This document shows, in pieces, positions 16,772-29,655 of a stretch of 64,000 bases of DNA. The stretch spans positions 3,957,390 through 4,021,389 of the forward strand of contig NMRA01000001.1 of NCBI GenBank assembly GCA_002633005.1, given 5' to 3'. Position 1 is the first letter of the stretch. Every line of letters starts with the position of its first letter. The stretch is from Phoronis australis (lineage: Eukaryota; Phoronida; Phoronidae). The notes under the pieces are model-generated. The model searched no databases, had not been told where the DNA came from, and saw only the letters and a list, made by a program, of their open reading frames with translations. A program made the translations under genes and the position numbers.

Positions 16772-19538
16772 CCATCTGTCACTAACACAAAGTATTGGAT
16801 TGTATTTTTACAAGGTAAACTTTTCATTTTTTTAAAATTTTATTTTACAGCTAAAGGTAAATACTGTAGATAACAATCACTGCTCAGAAATTGAATGAAG
16901 TATCTGGGCAACAGATAAACATTGCACAAAGGAAATATTATAGAAACAACTGAAAACAGTAATAATTTATGCAAGTACAAACACACACACTTAGCTACGC
17001 AAATATGACTAGATTTTCGAAAGTAATGTAGACACCCGGTAGTAGGGGTTAAACTTTTCATTCGTAATTGCACAACAAACACTCAAAAACCAAATGTTAC
17101 TTCTTTTCTTGAAATAAAGTAACATGACTTTAACACCCAAAAATGTCTTGTTGAAAAACTCCTAACATCTTGTTTGATAGGTTGTCGAAAGTGGTTCTAA
17201 GACTGGAGATCAGAGGCCATACTGGTCCCGGTATCTGGTCAGGGCCAAGGGTCAGTGGGTATAAAGAATGACCAATGTAATCCTCTGGTTTGTTGACTAA
17301 TTTTGCGGGGGAATTGCTGTTTAAATCAGATGGCATCCAATATTGGTAAAGAGCGCTTTTAGAAGTGTAAGACTTACAATAAATCACAATTTTGGAACAC
17401 TGAGTAAAACTGTAGTCATTTTAGCCTCTTAAAATAATACGAATCCAAACAAAACCACAAAATGCAATGCTTCTGCAAAAACAATGTTTTAGAAGCGAGA
17501 CAAATTTTGGTTGCTGTTTCTCCAACTTTTTGTAAGCTGACCATTAAATGAAGGTAAAGACAACCAGAAACTGCCGCTTGCCATACAAAAGTAAGATACA
17601 AAGAGCTATGAATCGGAGCAAAAGTAAGACTGTAGTATTTGCATATAACCAAAAAAAGCTACATGCAGGTGACATGGCTTCACACAGCAAATTTAGCCAA
17701 TGAAGGTTACTAATTATTGTCAGTAAATTAAATGATTAAATTGTATTCACAGGACGTTTCTCAACGGTTCAATGGTGCCCACATGCATTGTCTGAGTGTT
17801 CTTTCATCCTTTTAATCATATGATTTGCATCACTGGAACAAGTCAACATGAAGTTTCAAGCTTTATCTGGTCACTAGAAAACATTGTTTTGAGCAAATGC
17901 AGGTATTATTAGTTCAGATGAGTACGGGATCTGTAAATGATAACAGACATACAGCACATGACTAAGTAGTGTTTTCTCATTATGATATATAATTCCACCT
18001 AAAACAAAAATGACTAGAAATAACCATAATTATGGAAGCAAAATTTTTATGTCAGAATAGCCACACTACTAATTTTTCTATTAATCTCAATTAATTGCAA
18101 GTCACGAGGGAAGACTACTTTGATGATGAGTTTGGCTTCTGCCCAGGCATCNTGCCATCTGTCAGTAACACAAAGTATTGGATTGGATTTTTACAAGGTA
18201 AACTTTTCATTTTTTTAAATTTTATTTTACAGCTAAAGGTAAATACTGTAGATAACAATCACTGCTCAGAAATTGAATGAAGTATCTGGGCAACAGATGA
18301 ACATTGCACAAAGGAAATATTATAGAAATAACTGAAAACATTAATAATTTATGCAAGTACAAACACACACACACTTAGCTACGCAAATATGACTAGATTT
18401 TCGAAAGTAATGTAAACACACCAGGTAGTAGGGGTTAAACTTTTCATTTATAATTGCAGAACAAACACTTGGAAACCAAATGTTACTTCTTTTCTTGAAA
18501 TACAGTAAAACGACTTTAACACCCAAAAATGTCTTGTTGAAAAACTCATAACATCTTGTTTGATAGGTTGTCGAAAGTGATTCTAAGACTGGAGATCAGA
18601 GGCCATACTGGTCCCGGTATCTGGTCAGGGCCAAGGGTCAGTGGGTATAAAGAATGACCAATGTAATCCTCCGGTTTGTTGACTAATTTTGCCGGGGAAT
18701 TGCTGGTTAAATCAGATGACATCCAATATTGGTAAAGAGCGCTTTTAGAAGTGTAAGACTTACAATAAATCACAATTTTGGAAGACTGAGTAAAACTGTA
18801 GTCATTTTGGCCTCTTAAAAGAATACGAATCCAAACAAAACCACAAAAATGCAATGCTTCTGCAAAAACAATGTTTTAGAAGCGAGACAAATTTTGGTTG
18901 CTGTTTCTCCAACTTTTTGTAAGCTGACCATTAAATGAAGGTAAAGACAACCAGAAACTGCCGCTTGCCATACAAAAGTAAGATACAAAGGACAATGAAT
19001 CGGAGCAAAAGTAAGACTGTAGTATTTGGATATAACCAAAAAAAGCTTCATGCAGGTGACATGGCTTCACACAGCAAATTTAGCCAATGAAGGTTACTAA
19101 TTATTGTCAGTAAATTAAATGATTAAATTGTATTCACAGGACGTTTCTCAACGGTTTAATGGTGCCCACATGCATTGTCTGAGTGTTCTTTCATCCTTTT
19201 AATCATATGATTTGCATCACTGGAACAAGTCAACATGAAGTTTCAAGCTTTATCTGGTCACTAGAAAACATTGTTTTGAGCAAATGCAGGTATTACTAGT
19301 TCAGATGAGTACGGGATCTGTAAATGATAACAGACATACAGCACATGACTAAGTAGTGTTTTCTCATTATGATATATAATTCCACCTAAAACAAAAATGA
19401 CTAGAAATAACCATAATTATGGAAGCAAAATTTTTATGTCAGAATAGCCACACTACTAATTTTTCTATTAATCTCAATTAATTGCAAGTCACGAGGGAAG
19501 ACTACTTTGATGATGAGTTTGGCTTCTGCCCAGGCATC
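16772..19538. repeat. Tandem duplication, about 1.38 kb x 2, with N at the junction
   Basis: Copy 1 is 16772-18151 and copy 2 is 18155-19538. They are nearly identical throughout, with scattered substitutions and small indels, such as two versus three CA units near 16980/18362. An N at 18152 marks the junction. Because of the duplication, the same minus-strand ORFs occur twice (17130-17387 with 18546-18854; 17416-17652 with 18815-19051). The differences between them change amino acids as often as not, so these are unlikely to be two conserved genes. Confidence 0.92.
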
Positions 19539-19578
19539 ATGACAAGGAATTCCTGCTTATTTGGCCCAAATACTTTTG
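19489..19578 (+). other. Possible orphan exon, unidentified
   Basis: An open stretch encodes an acidic, aromatic peptide containing REDYFDDEFGFCPG and two cysteines. It is followed by a strong donor-like G|GTATGT at 19579. The upstream AG is preceded by an AT-rich rather than a clearly pyrimidine-rich tract. The first copy of the duplication contains only its 5' two-thirds, cut off by the N at 18152. No family was recognised and no partner exon was found. Confidence 0.2.
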
Positions 19579-20043
19579 GTATGTACAAGAACAAGTACAA
19601 TGAATAGCCTACCATTTATGTTCACAAAGTAAAACTACACATATATTATAATGTATGGACCTGTGCCAATAGCCTAGATCTGGCAAGACTTTTGTGACAT
19701 AAAGTTGAGACAAATCTTAGACTTGGTCAAAAATGAACTTTAAGTTAGTTTTTGGAACGGGCATCTAGGTACAAAAACGGGGAACTGACTGCCAATCAAA
19801 CTACACCTGTTGCTTTTGCTCTACGAGTAAAACGTATAACATGCTGGTGAATGACAGCTGACAACAATGCCAAACAGTGATAACAACAATAACTTTTACA
19901 GACTAGATTTTTAGACACGAAAGACTTTAACAAATCTAAACTACTCAAGGCCAAATAACTTAATTTCTCTAAAACATTGAAATAAAATAAGTTAAAAACA
20001 GGAATGCGTATAAATCAAAATTGCGAACACCAAAGTTGCATGG

Positions 20044-23000
20044 TTAAATGGAAGACTTGGGCGCCACATGACACACTGCGTCTGCAAATTCTACGACCGC
20101 TCTATCAATCCATGTGTCTTTGTTTGGAATGATGATGCCACCTTCAAAGAATCCAAGATGGCCGCCATGCTTTGTCAAAACGTGCATGAAATTCTCTTTA
20201 CTTCCTACAATTACCACAAAGACACATGCCAATTAATATTTGGCTTCAAAGTGTTGAGTGTTCTGTAAGTGCTTAAGCTATCTTTAAACGAGTCAAAAAC
20301 AACAGATTTTTAAAGGTTTATCACCTTTTAACAACAACAGTTTATGACAAATTCCCCTTCTTAAATGTTTGTGCAAATTAACAAAAAATGGCTTGAAAAG
20401 TTTTCACTGTTGTCTGAAAATTTAAACTTCTGTTTCTATTCATGAATCAGTTTTGTACAATGCATTTACTTAACACATAAGCATGACATATTGGCATAAA
20501 TTTATCTCGTTCTAACACAAAAATACTTTGTCTCATCGTTGGTGAAACACTCTTCATGTGAACCAACCCAACCATCAATGATCAAGTGGTAAGAGCGTCA
20601 GAAATAAAAAAGCCTCAATTCGCCACGTCTGCAGGGAACTGTGTCTCATATTTTTGATCTACCCTTAAGCAAAATAGATATATGTCCTAGAAATTCTTTG
20701 TTAAAACTACGTCACTAGTCTTCATTTTTGACATTCGATATCTTCATCGTTTAAAAGTGAATAAAAATTCCCAGACAGGACCACCCCATGCCTTGGACAC
20801 AGATGATAACAACATGACTGCAAGTTTAATGCGATTCAACCATCGTGGCAAAGAACAATCAATGTTCAAATCTGACAATAACATCGAAAATAGAAAGACC
20901 TGAAAACAGCCAATAAAAGTTTGCCAAGTAGTTGAGATCGACTCGGATATTCAGCGCATTAACAATGCGTTAATATAAATGTTATGGGTCACAAAAATGA
21001 TAAATTTTGTACAACATTCTACGAAGGTTGCCAATGTTACCTTAACCAGGCATTCTGTCATAATGTGAGAAACTGTGACCCCAACTTACTTGCATATGAT
21101 TGGCCTAATTGAGTCATCTCTGAACCAACCAAAGGATCATCAGCAGCATTCAGAAGCAACATCGGAATATCAATCTAAAAGCATAAATATATTGCACTAA
21201 TGAGAATACTCCAACAGACCACCCGGATATAGATACATGGGCTTGTAACTGGGAAGATCAGGAAAACGTGTGTACGCTTATACATAATAGGGCTTGTATT
21301 GGACAGTTGTGGTCAAGTCCAGACTAACTGATGACATGGAACACAAACTAAGCTTTGCATAACACACCAATCACAGAGAAGGAGAAATGGAGAGGTGTCA
21401 TCATATCTTCAAAAGAAACACGATTTTAATATTCATCGTTCTAATGTTTTTAGTAAAGTTTTGCTGTAGGGCCGAAACTTAAACATAAAGCTGGGTGGGG
21501 CACAATATCGCATTATTTTCTTATCTGTCTCAGCTTGGAAACATTTGGTAGCCTAATCTTTTAAAAACTAGGCCAATCACAAAATGGGTTTTTCTATCTG
21601 GGCAAACGAAGGGCGTAGGGTAGGGGGATGTTACTAAAAAGTGACAAATCTTGAAAAACTGAAAAAAAAGAAAACTCCACTCAGGGACACAGTGCCAGGC
21701 AGATGTATTTGAAAGGTGAAGGTTATGCGATGCTTCAGCGAGTTTGTAGATAAAGAGGGAGATGCCAGTTGGACAAGAGTATCTTTTAAGGCAGCAGTAA
21801 TAAATGTACAACCAAGTGTGAAAATAACACCAAAACAGCAGCGAGCAGCTTGTACTTACCTTATGTATGTGATGACTACAACTGCACCAACGGTACAGCT
21901 CTTGCACTGTATTACACTTTTGTTGACGCCTACCATGGAAAATGTTGTAATAATTAAATTGTGGTCGGTAACATTGGACTTATTTGTTATCATAGTGACA
22001 TGGAAAAGTTTCAACTAGATGTAAGATAGGTGTCAACCTTCATGGCAATTTAGTTTAATAGAATGTAAAATTCACATTGTATAACATACATTATATCTAG
22101 TTCAGAATAATGTAACTAAGCTAGAGGTTTGTTTAAATAGACCAATAGATTTTAGAAATGAAGTTAGGACGGCTTAAGCAACTACTTCTTAAACACTTAA
22201 CAAGTATAGGAGAGTCAACTTACTTAGTATATGCATCATCAATATCCCACAAATAGCGAGCTTTGAGAAGTCTTGTAACCTCATCATTGGACATCAGTAG
22301 CGCCTCCCGGTGGTTGTAGATAATCCTCTTCATACGTTGTCCAACCACAAAGTAGTAAAATTTTGACAAATTGGTCCAGGAGTCCATGCTGTCTAGGGCT
22401 CTGTCATAGAAATTAAGGTTAATAGTAGCACCTTACTCACTAGTATATTTAGCCAAATATATAAAAAAGTAAATATTTTGACAGTTAAAGTATACATTTT
22501 CTGAAAACAGAAAACCTGTGGAATTTGATATTTGGCTGTTTACTGATTTGCCAATAATTGGGTCACATGACCACATATTTTTTAAATTTAGAAAAAAAGA
22601 AAGGCACATTGATTGCAAAATTACATTATGAAAAACAAAACAAGTTTAAATTTAATTTGTTTTAAATCTTCAAGATGAGATCTCAAAAATGTCATCACTG
22701 CTTTCTAAAATATCATTTCGTTTTGCGCAATTTTAGGTTTCTTTCATCAAAATCATAAATGTCCTACTTTGATAACCCCTCAAACAAAAGTGGAACATTT
22801 TGAAAACAATTCCTAACAGTGTTTTGGAGAGCAGTGCATAATGTCTTGTATGTGAAAGTTTCTGATATATGATGTTCCAAAGTCAGAAAAATTTCTAGGG
22901 TCAATCCAGATGCATGCACAACACAATGCAATGTGCAGAAAGAACTATGAATGGTGTTAAGGACAGGTGTTGCTACATCTGCCTACCCCTTAGTTACAGC

Positions 23001-26000
23001 AAAGTGCTATAAGGGGATGGAAAATTCCTCCAAAACTATGAAATAGATGACTATAAACTTTCCAAGAACAGATCGCATAATTAGCAGCTACAGTTGACAT
23101 TATTTGTTGCCATCCGATCAGGAAACTAATTTTGACATAGATTACTTTCCGCTATAAAATTTTTCTCAAATTTTTCTCTACTCAAACGAGGAAATTTCTG
23201 GGCGACAGAAGAATCGACAGTTGATAGTGATTGACACTACACTCTATGCACAACATGACGCACCGTGACAAGCCAACTGATCTCAAACAGTAATGAAATG
23301 TCAGCTCCTGCCAAGACAAGGAATCATCTACAAATTCAAAACGATTCTGACCAAGGATCCAAGTTTGAAGTGTCAGACATGAAATGAGGTATGTATGATG
23401 TCGTAACTTTAGAATATCATAAAACGATGTATGTGGATCTTATCCTGAATGTTTCATATCAGGACCAAGATGATTAGATTATTCAAAATTGGGCAAGATA
23501 ATTACAACGGCCCCTAGATCTTTAGAACCAGATTGATTCCCCTAATTCAGTAGAAAACACTGGTTCTCAAAATGCCCTTAAGTTACTTACTACATAAAAT
23601 TATGAAAAATTTCAAAATTAGTTCAAGCTGCAAAAAGAATTAATATGTTGTTGTTCAGACTTTGGTGAAAGTCAATAATTGTGTCTGTGCAGCACAGCAC
23701 AATGATCCTTTTTATAACCACAGACATTAATAGGATGTTAAGAACTTCTCAACCCATTTCAACGGCTTGAAAAAATTTGCACATGTTACTACTTTGCATG
23801 CCTACCTTTCTGCATCATAGCCCTGACAGAGAGAGATGCCACACAAGAAGCCCTCCCTGTGTTCTGCCAACTCTCCAAGATATTTGGTGATAATGTTGGC
23901 CCCCATGCTAAACCCCACAGCAATAAGTTGAGTTGACGGAAACATCTCTTTGATCTTTTCCACCATGGCAGCGTACTCCTCTGTGTCCCCTGATGAGACA
24001 ATAAAACTGCATGCCATTTCATATTATTTCACCACACAATTGTCCACAGTACCAGTATACATCGGTGCATATTTCTTATCCCTCACAATACAACCCTTCG
24101 CCCAAGTTGAGTAATACCCAAACATACCACTTATTCCCATAATTCAAAACGAACTATCCAACCAATCCCATTTCCGCATCGGCAATCTTCAATTATCTCG
24201 GTGAAGTTGCATTCACTTCACAACTAACGAGGCCATGCATGACAGAGCGACCTTGCATAGCTCTACCAAACACGCATTAGCCAATGGATTCAACTTGAAT
24301 TTAAAGCCACATAACACCATTATGGTACAGATTCGCCAGTTAAGATAATGTCACCATGATTGGAATTGACCCACACACTGCATTCATGTCCTGCTTTTAT
24401 TCAACGCTGCTGTGCTGACCACTAATTTACATCTCAACATTTCTCGTTATTTCACCAATGAAATTGTCATTCTGCTTGGTGAGGAGCAATGCAGACACCA
24501 AGAAATATGACAATAAGAACAACTATTTATGAGTGTAAGGTGTATTACTCTTTACTCATCTGCCTCGGTGTATGCAATGTCTCATGCTCGAAAAAAGTCC
24601 GTCACATAATGTGGTTTTCTACCTCCCAAAAGAGGAAAGTTCATTATAGAGACAGTGCTACATATCAAATTTTCTTGAACTAATTAGGCATGCTATTGTT
24701 TCCTGTTACCATGAGTTTATGTGGCTTGCCTATTAATAGTACTGGGTTATCCATTAAAATCAAGGAACCCACTTTGCAGTCACAGTGCCCCTGAACAGAA
24801 GAAGTCCACTTAGTTCAAAAACTCATGGGTGTCAATCTCTCCTCAACAAAACATGCATGGCGAATTAAGTTCCTTTAACTGTTTGGTGCCAGCATATTCC
24901 TACCACATACATTTGTGTAAACCTTGTCACGCTCTTTCGCTCATTCTTGATAGGCGTGGAATTTCTTGTTGAAAAATAAAATTGCATGCCACGATATCTG
25001 AATCTAAAGGTAAAATGCCACTACATTTCCACCATAGGTAATTCTGTGTCGGATTTTGTCATAATTTGTCGAGTGGCTTTTGTGATCATCAACAGACAAG
25101 CAAAGGAAATGGCAAACGGATGGACACTGGATGGTGCACTGACACGATGCTAACTATATGCGACTGAAAAATGAGCTTAACAAAGAAATTCAGCTCCAAC
25201 AATATGTATAAACTTTTTTCTTCAATAAGGGCTGTTCCAGTAAAATCTGTATGGGAGGGGGGAAGGCACCTTTTTTGCACCCACCACCCATATTTTTCAT
25301 TTATTTCTTCAGCCTACCACCAGTAATTTTTTATAAGTTTGAAATGCAACCACCCGTATTTTTTTTTTGTTCTTGTGGTTGACTGCACAGGTGCTCGAGT
25401 TTATCTGTTCCTCCATCATCACTAACGTCATTCATTACTAAGAAAACATATGTTTCTTATATATGGTTATTAGCCATCGAGAAATTCGAGCACCTGTGGT
25501 TCACTGGTGTTATGGGCATGCCGATGAGGAGATCGGAGGGAATGAAAAAGTCGGAGCTTTTTGCAAGTTGCATTTTTGTTTCAGTTTTTGATTCTGTGCG
25601 GATTGTTTATAAAATTTACTAAAATTACCCACCATCAAACATTTGTGGCCCAATGAAACAACAACGACCTGTAAATTTATATTTTTTTGAAGTACGACCA
25701 CCAGCCATTTTAATTTAAATCAAACGCAACCACCCATAAATTTTTATTTCAGTTGCCTTCCCCCCTCCCACACAGATTTTGCTGGAACAGCCCTAAGAAT
25801 GTTTGATTCTCATGAACAGCTAAGTCAACAATAAATGATGCGACCGGCATCACAACACATTTCACATTTCAATCTATACTAAACATGACCTTAAAAACTG
25901 AACTATAGATTTCTCAACATTCTAAATAGTCAAAATTATACATAATGCACAACTCACTATTCAACCAATTTTGCAAATCGGAAAACTTGCCTTCAAAGTA

Positions 26001-29000
26001 CAATATTTTGGATATTATTCCTGTTTTATTACTGAAAATGTGCAAATTCAGGGTCATAGGTGAAGCTGCTTCAATGTCTGAAATTAAGAGAAGGTGCTTA
26101 CATGCCAAACACTTGATCAAAAACCAAGAAGGGACTTTTTAAAAAGTACAAAAATGGACAAAAGACAAGAAAAACAATGGGTAATTGCACATTCAATAAA
26201 ACAAAAACACTTAGTTAAAAATCATTTTTGAAAAAACACGGTCCTTAACTCACACGAAGGCGTACACATGCGTATATGGTATGAATACAGTCAGGAATAC
26301 ATTTCACTCACCATAGCTAAATATTCTGGGTGTAATGAGCTTTTCATCTGGCAAGACTCCCAAATGATTGAGGACTGCTACTCTGTATCCATGCTTGTGG
26401 GCCAACTTGGCAAATGTCCTGAGATAGACGGACTCACTGGTATTGGCAATGCCTGGACAGACGACCATGGTGACATCTCCTGATTGGCAAGAGTAGTAAA
26501 TGAGACACCACTGCCACTGAAATAGTAGTCTATTCTAAATTCTCAAACAGGTGAACTAATTTTAATGTTTTTCCAACAAAACCATGACTCAAGTTACCCC
26601 GACCAAGGACTGACTGCAGTAAAATCTCAGAATTTAAGAATAATTACCAAAATTGATTGTTTTCATTTTTCAGAGCTTTTTATCATTGTCAATACCCGCA
26701 GTTTCTCAGAACATTATCCGATGGTTGGTGGTATTTCTCCATCATGAAAAAATGAGGAAATAAAGTTTCACTTGCTTGTCATATTGTGTCCTAAATTGGT
26801 GAGATTTTACTGTACAGTTTTGAGTATTTTGGCACTGTACTGTGGAACTAACCAGGACACATAAAGAGTATGTATCAACAGACTGCATGCTTTCAAATCA
26901 AATTCAGAAAAGACCAATAAATAGAAAGTCCGTTTTTGGTCTTTGTTTTTAAGACATAAATAAATTAAGTTGGGTATTGATGTAGGTGAGCATACACACC
27001 ACGCTTTCGCCACCAATTATGGATACAATTGGGATAAGTTTTGCTTGAGAGCATCCCGATATAACTGGAAAATATCATTTCACATATGCTGGTAAGTCGC
27101 ACCGCACCGTCTGGTTTTCGAATCGAAAGCATGCAATCTTCAATTTGGCATTGCTTAGGGACATTACATTGTAGAAAATATCAACGTAGATTTTGGTTCA
27201 ATCTTAAGCATAATCCATAACAGATTAACTTTCGGTCTTAGCTAAGGTTGATTTTGGTCTAAATTTTTGGTTTCAAGAAATTTCGTGAAATGGGGCTAGA
27301 CATTTTGTTCTTCAGTTAGCTCGATTTCCGTCTAAGTTAAGACAGAAGTTTAATGAAATGGGCCACAGGTCTCAAGCAATAACAAACTGTCAAAAAGCCC
27401 AGAAATCTCATCTATTTTTACTAATGTTCATTATGAGACCAAGTACATAACAGTGAGTGGTCTAAATTAAAAGATGGTTTTTACGAAAGGACATGGCTTA
27501 ATTACGGTCACTTAAAAGCAGCTCTTCAGGAAATGGAATCCTATCAAGATAAGGAATATTATGAGTAAAAGGACCGATTTTTGTTTTTTAGCCTGCTACA
27601 CAGGGTGAAACATAGCTTAGTAATTTTTTTCACTTTCAAATTGGTAATTTTGACTTGACCTGATGATAACGGCACACAACTTTAAATTCGATACGTAAAC
27701 AGGCACAGGCAGTGTCGAGCCAGCGTGCAACACAAACACAATATGGTATAAAGGAACAGACATACTCTCTGAAGGTATGTGAGATTTGAAGAGGTCAAAT
27801 GTGATAGGTGTTCCATCTTTAAGTGATGTAGTCTCATGACGTTCGGATGGCACTGCAGTGTGAATTCTACCCAACAGTCCATACAGTAAGGTCTGAAGGT
27901 GACCGCTTTTTCCGAATGCCATTGTTGGCACATACCTACAACAAAACAAAAGAGATTAGTCTGAACCAGGCAAAGCTAAAAGTATTTTGTTTAATAGAAA
28001 GAAGACATGATGTGGATTCTTTACCAATAGCATATTAATAGGAAGTGCAGAGATGTGCCACCAAGTTAGTTCTGTATTTCCCCCAAGAGTTACTTCAAGC
28101 AAGGTGAATCTTTTCAAGGTGTGCCTCAGGTAATGCATTGTGAACTTGCTGCTTAGGTTTTATAGTCGGCCAATTTTTTAAGCCAAAGTAGAAGATACCA
28201 CACCTCAGTTCTTATTAGAAAGTCGCATTGGTGGATGAACATCTTTGCATTTGTAAGTTGACGTTGTGATCTCAGATATCAACAGCGAGAGAACATGGAA
28301 ACCGGGCAATACACGTAGTGTAAAATGCTGCACAATGAAAGGTGGATCTCAATGGTTACACTGACCCAACATATGAAGGGTAAAATGGCACTTTTCCACC
28401 TGAGAGAGCAAGGGCCTTGAAACGTCAAGTTGCCCCCATTGTTTGCTCAGGCCAGGTAGAAGATGAGACTTTTTTTTCTGTTGTAGGTAACCGATTCTTG
28501 CCATTCAAACAACAAAAAAGTTCAATTTTCAGTGACTGATTTTAGGTTTCTTTAGTCTGTAGTGACTAAAATGCACGGCAAAGACTTATCATGTTGACAT
28601 GACCAGGCAGTGGTTATCACTGACACACATCTCCGTTCTCCAACCCCCTGCAAAAGAAGTTGTTCCTAAAAGTCCAGGCGGTGTTGATAGTCCCTACTGT
28701 AAACCCAACCAGTAAGAAGCATTCATAGCTGCTGGTTGTGAAATGAGATGTATCGCCTAATGAAGCAGCAGATATAGCAGACGATTGCGAAGCTTATACA
28801 TTTTGGAAAAGCCACAGATTTGATTGGACCAAAAATGTAGACATATATATCATATTTTAACGAAAATGATTGCTATTTCTTTAACTAAATTATTACCAGT
28901 CAGCAAGCTACACCGACAACTAGAAGTATACTTTTAAAGACATTAGCAATTACAGGGTCAGGCCCATTCAGGATACACATGCAACTTTGCAAGCTGGGTG

Positions 29001-29655
29001 AGTTATTTTGTAGTTTGTAAATGTTTAGCCTCTCGATTGATTTTGTCTCAGGAGACACCATGTAACAGCTCAGGAAATTATACTATAATTATATTATATT
29101 GTGTGAGCCAGCCCTGTGCCTACTAGTATGGCACAAAACAAAAGTTGTTTGTTAGTTCATTCATTCAAGCACCAGTGGTCATACAGATGAATGTATTAGT
29201 AATTGCCAAGTCCAATTCCTCCAACCAGTAATTGAACCTGGACCATCCAGGTACCCAACATCCGCAGGCGTCCTCAGCTTCTGATCATACAGTGTAATGG
29301 AGAAGATCACAAGCTGAAGACGTCTGTGCCCAACATCAGTCATCAACAGCTGCTAGCAATCAACCACCATTGACAATCGGGCATTTATCCGCTATGAGCA
29401 TTGAATATCTACTCGGTCAGGTCAATATGCACTGCTGCATACAAGGTTACTTCGTCGTTCTTTTAATACTGAAACTCGTTTTCTATGGCACAAAAATACT
29501 AACGGCTCGTGGAGAGACGGACATCGTTTGTAGATTTCTTCAACCACCTTACATCCCTCGCGAAATATCACAGTGGGTTTCTCAGAATAATCCGTCAAAC
29601 AAAGCAACCGAACAATGATATATGATAAAATGGCAAGAAATAGTGCATAGAACAT
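20044..29655 (-). CDS. ABHD2: ABHD2-type monoacylglycerol lipase (alpha/beta hydrolase)
   Basis: In human, ABHD2 is a membrane-anchored serine hydrolase that hydrolyses 2-arachidonoylglycerol and acts in progesterone-triggered sperm activation. Eight minus-strand exons: 29655-29504, 27935-27766, 26479-26312, 23989-23806, 22400-22224, 21929-21860, 21174-21090 and 20204-20044 (TAA). Phases 2, 1, 1, 2, 2, 0, 1 are consistent, giving 388 residues against 425 in human. The N-terminus has one hydrophobic segment (about residues 2-20). FGKSGHLQTLLYG and VVCPGIANTSES are family blocks. The nucleophile elbow GFSMGAN places the catalytic serine near 191. NAADDPLV (Asp near 319-320) and HGGHLGFFEG (His near 351) complete the triad. 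Exon 6 (70 bases) is poorly conserved, but aligns without gaps to the human segment containing NSLKEYY. An in-frame TGA lies 12 bases before the ATG. Overall similarity favours ABHD2 over ABHD1/3. Confidence 0.93.
20205..21089 (-). other. ABHD2 intron 7
   Basis: About 885 bases with donor GTAAGT and an acceptor ending TTGTAG. It is AT-rich, and I saw no repeat or gene in it. Confidence 0.8.
22401..23805 (-). other. ABHD2 intron 4, with a dispersed repeat
   Basis: About 1.4 kb with donor GTAGGC and an acceptor ending TATGACAG. It carries the dispersed repeat at 22445-22740. No further exon was found. Confidence 0.8.
22445..22740 (+). repeat. Dispersed repeat family, copy 1 (related to 61110-61400)
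   Basis: It shares with 61110-61400, in the same orientation and order: TTTAGCCAAA, ACATTTTCTGAA, AGAAAACCTGTG, ATTGGGTCAC, TTCAAGATGA and ATCGTTTCGTT-like blocks over about 300 bases. No coding capacity was seen. Its class is unknown. Confidence 0.75.
23990..26311 (-). other. ABHD2 intron 3, containing a MITE
   Basis: About 2.3 kb with donor GTGAGT and an acceptor ending CTCATCAG. The element at 25228-25795 is inserted here. The remaining sequence holds only short ORFs without recognisable domains. Confidence 0.8.
25228..25795. mobile_element. TIR foldback element (MITE), about 570 bases
   Basis: Near-perfect terminal inverted repeats: the left end reads AGGGCTGTTCCAG.AAAATCTG.. and continues GGGAGGGGGGAAGGCA. 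The complement of the right end is the same with two or three differences. Internal blocks are also inverted, such as CAGGTGCTCGA (about 25388) against TCGAGCACCTG (about 25486). The flanks suggest a short TA or TAA target duplication. No ORF resembling a transposase. Confidence 0.9.
26480..29503 (-). other. ABHD2 introns 1 and 2
   Basis: Intron 2 is 26480-27765 and intron 1 is 27936-29503; exon 2 lies between them. Donors are GTTAGT and GTATGT. At 27180-27360 there are several degenerate AAGAC.GAA/TTCGGTCTTAG-type motifs in both orientations, probably an old inverted-repeat element. No other exon was found. Confidence 0.7.

Larger units (their letters stand above)
14388..20043. other. Convergent RBKS-ABHD2 intergenic region
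   Basis: This lies between the 3' ends of RBKS (plus) and ABHD2 (minus). It is dominated by the 16772-19538 duplication. A CpG-containing spot with GCGCATGCG (NRF1-like) is at about 15838-15846, inside a 94-codon minus-strand ORF without recognisable homology. A possible orphan exon is at 19489-19578. Nothing else could be supported. Confidence 0.6.
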
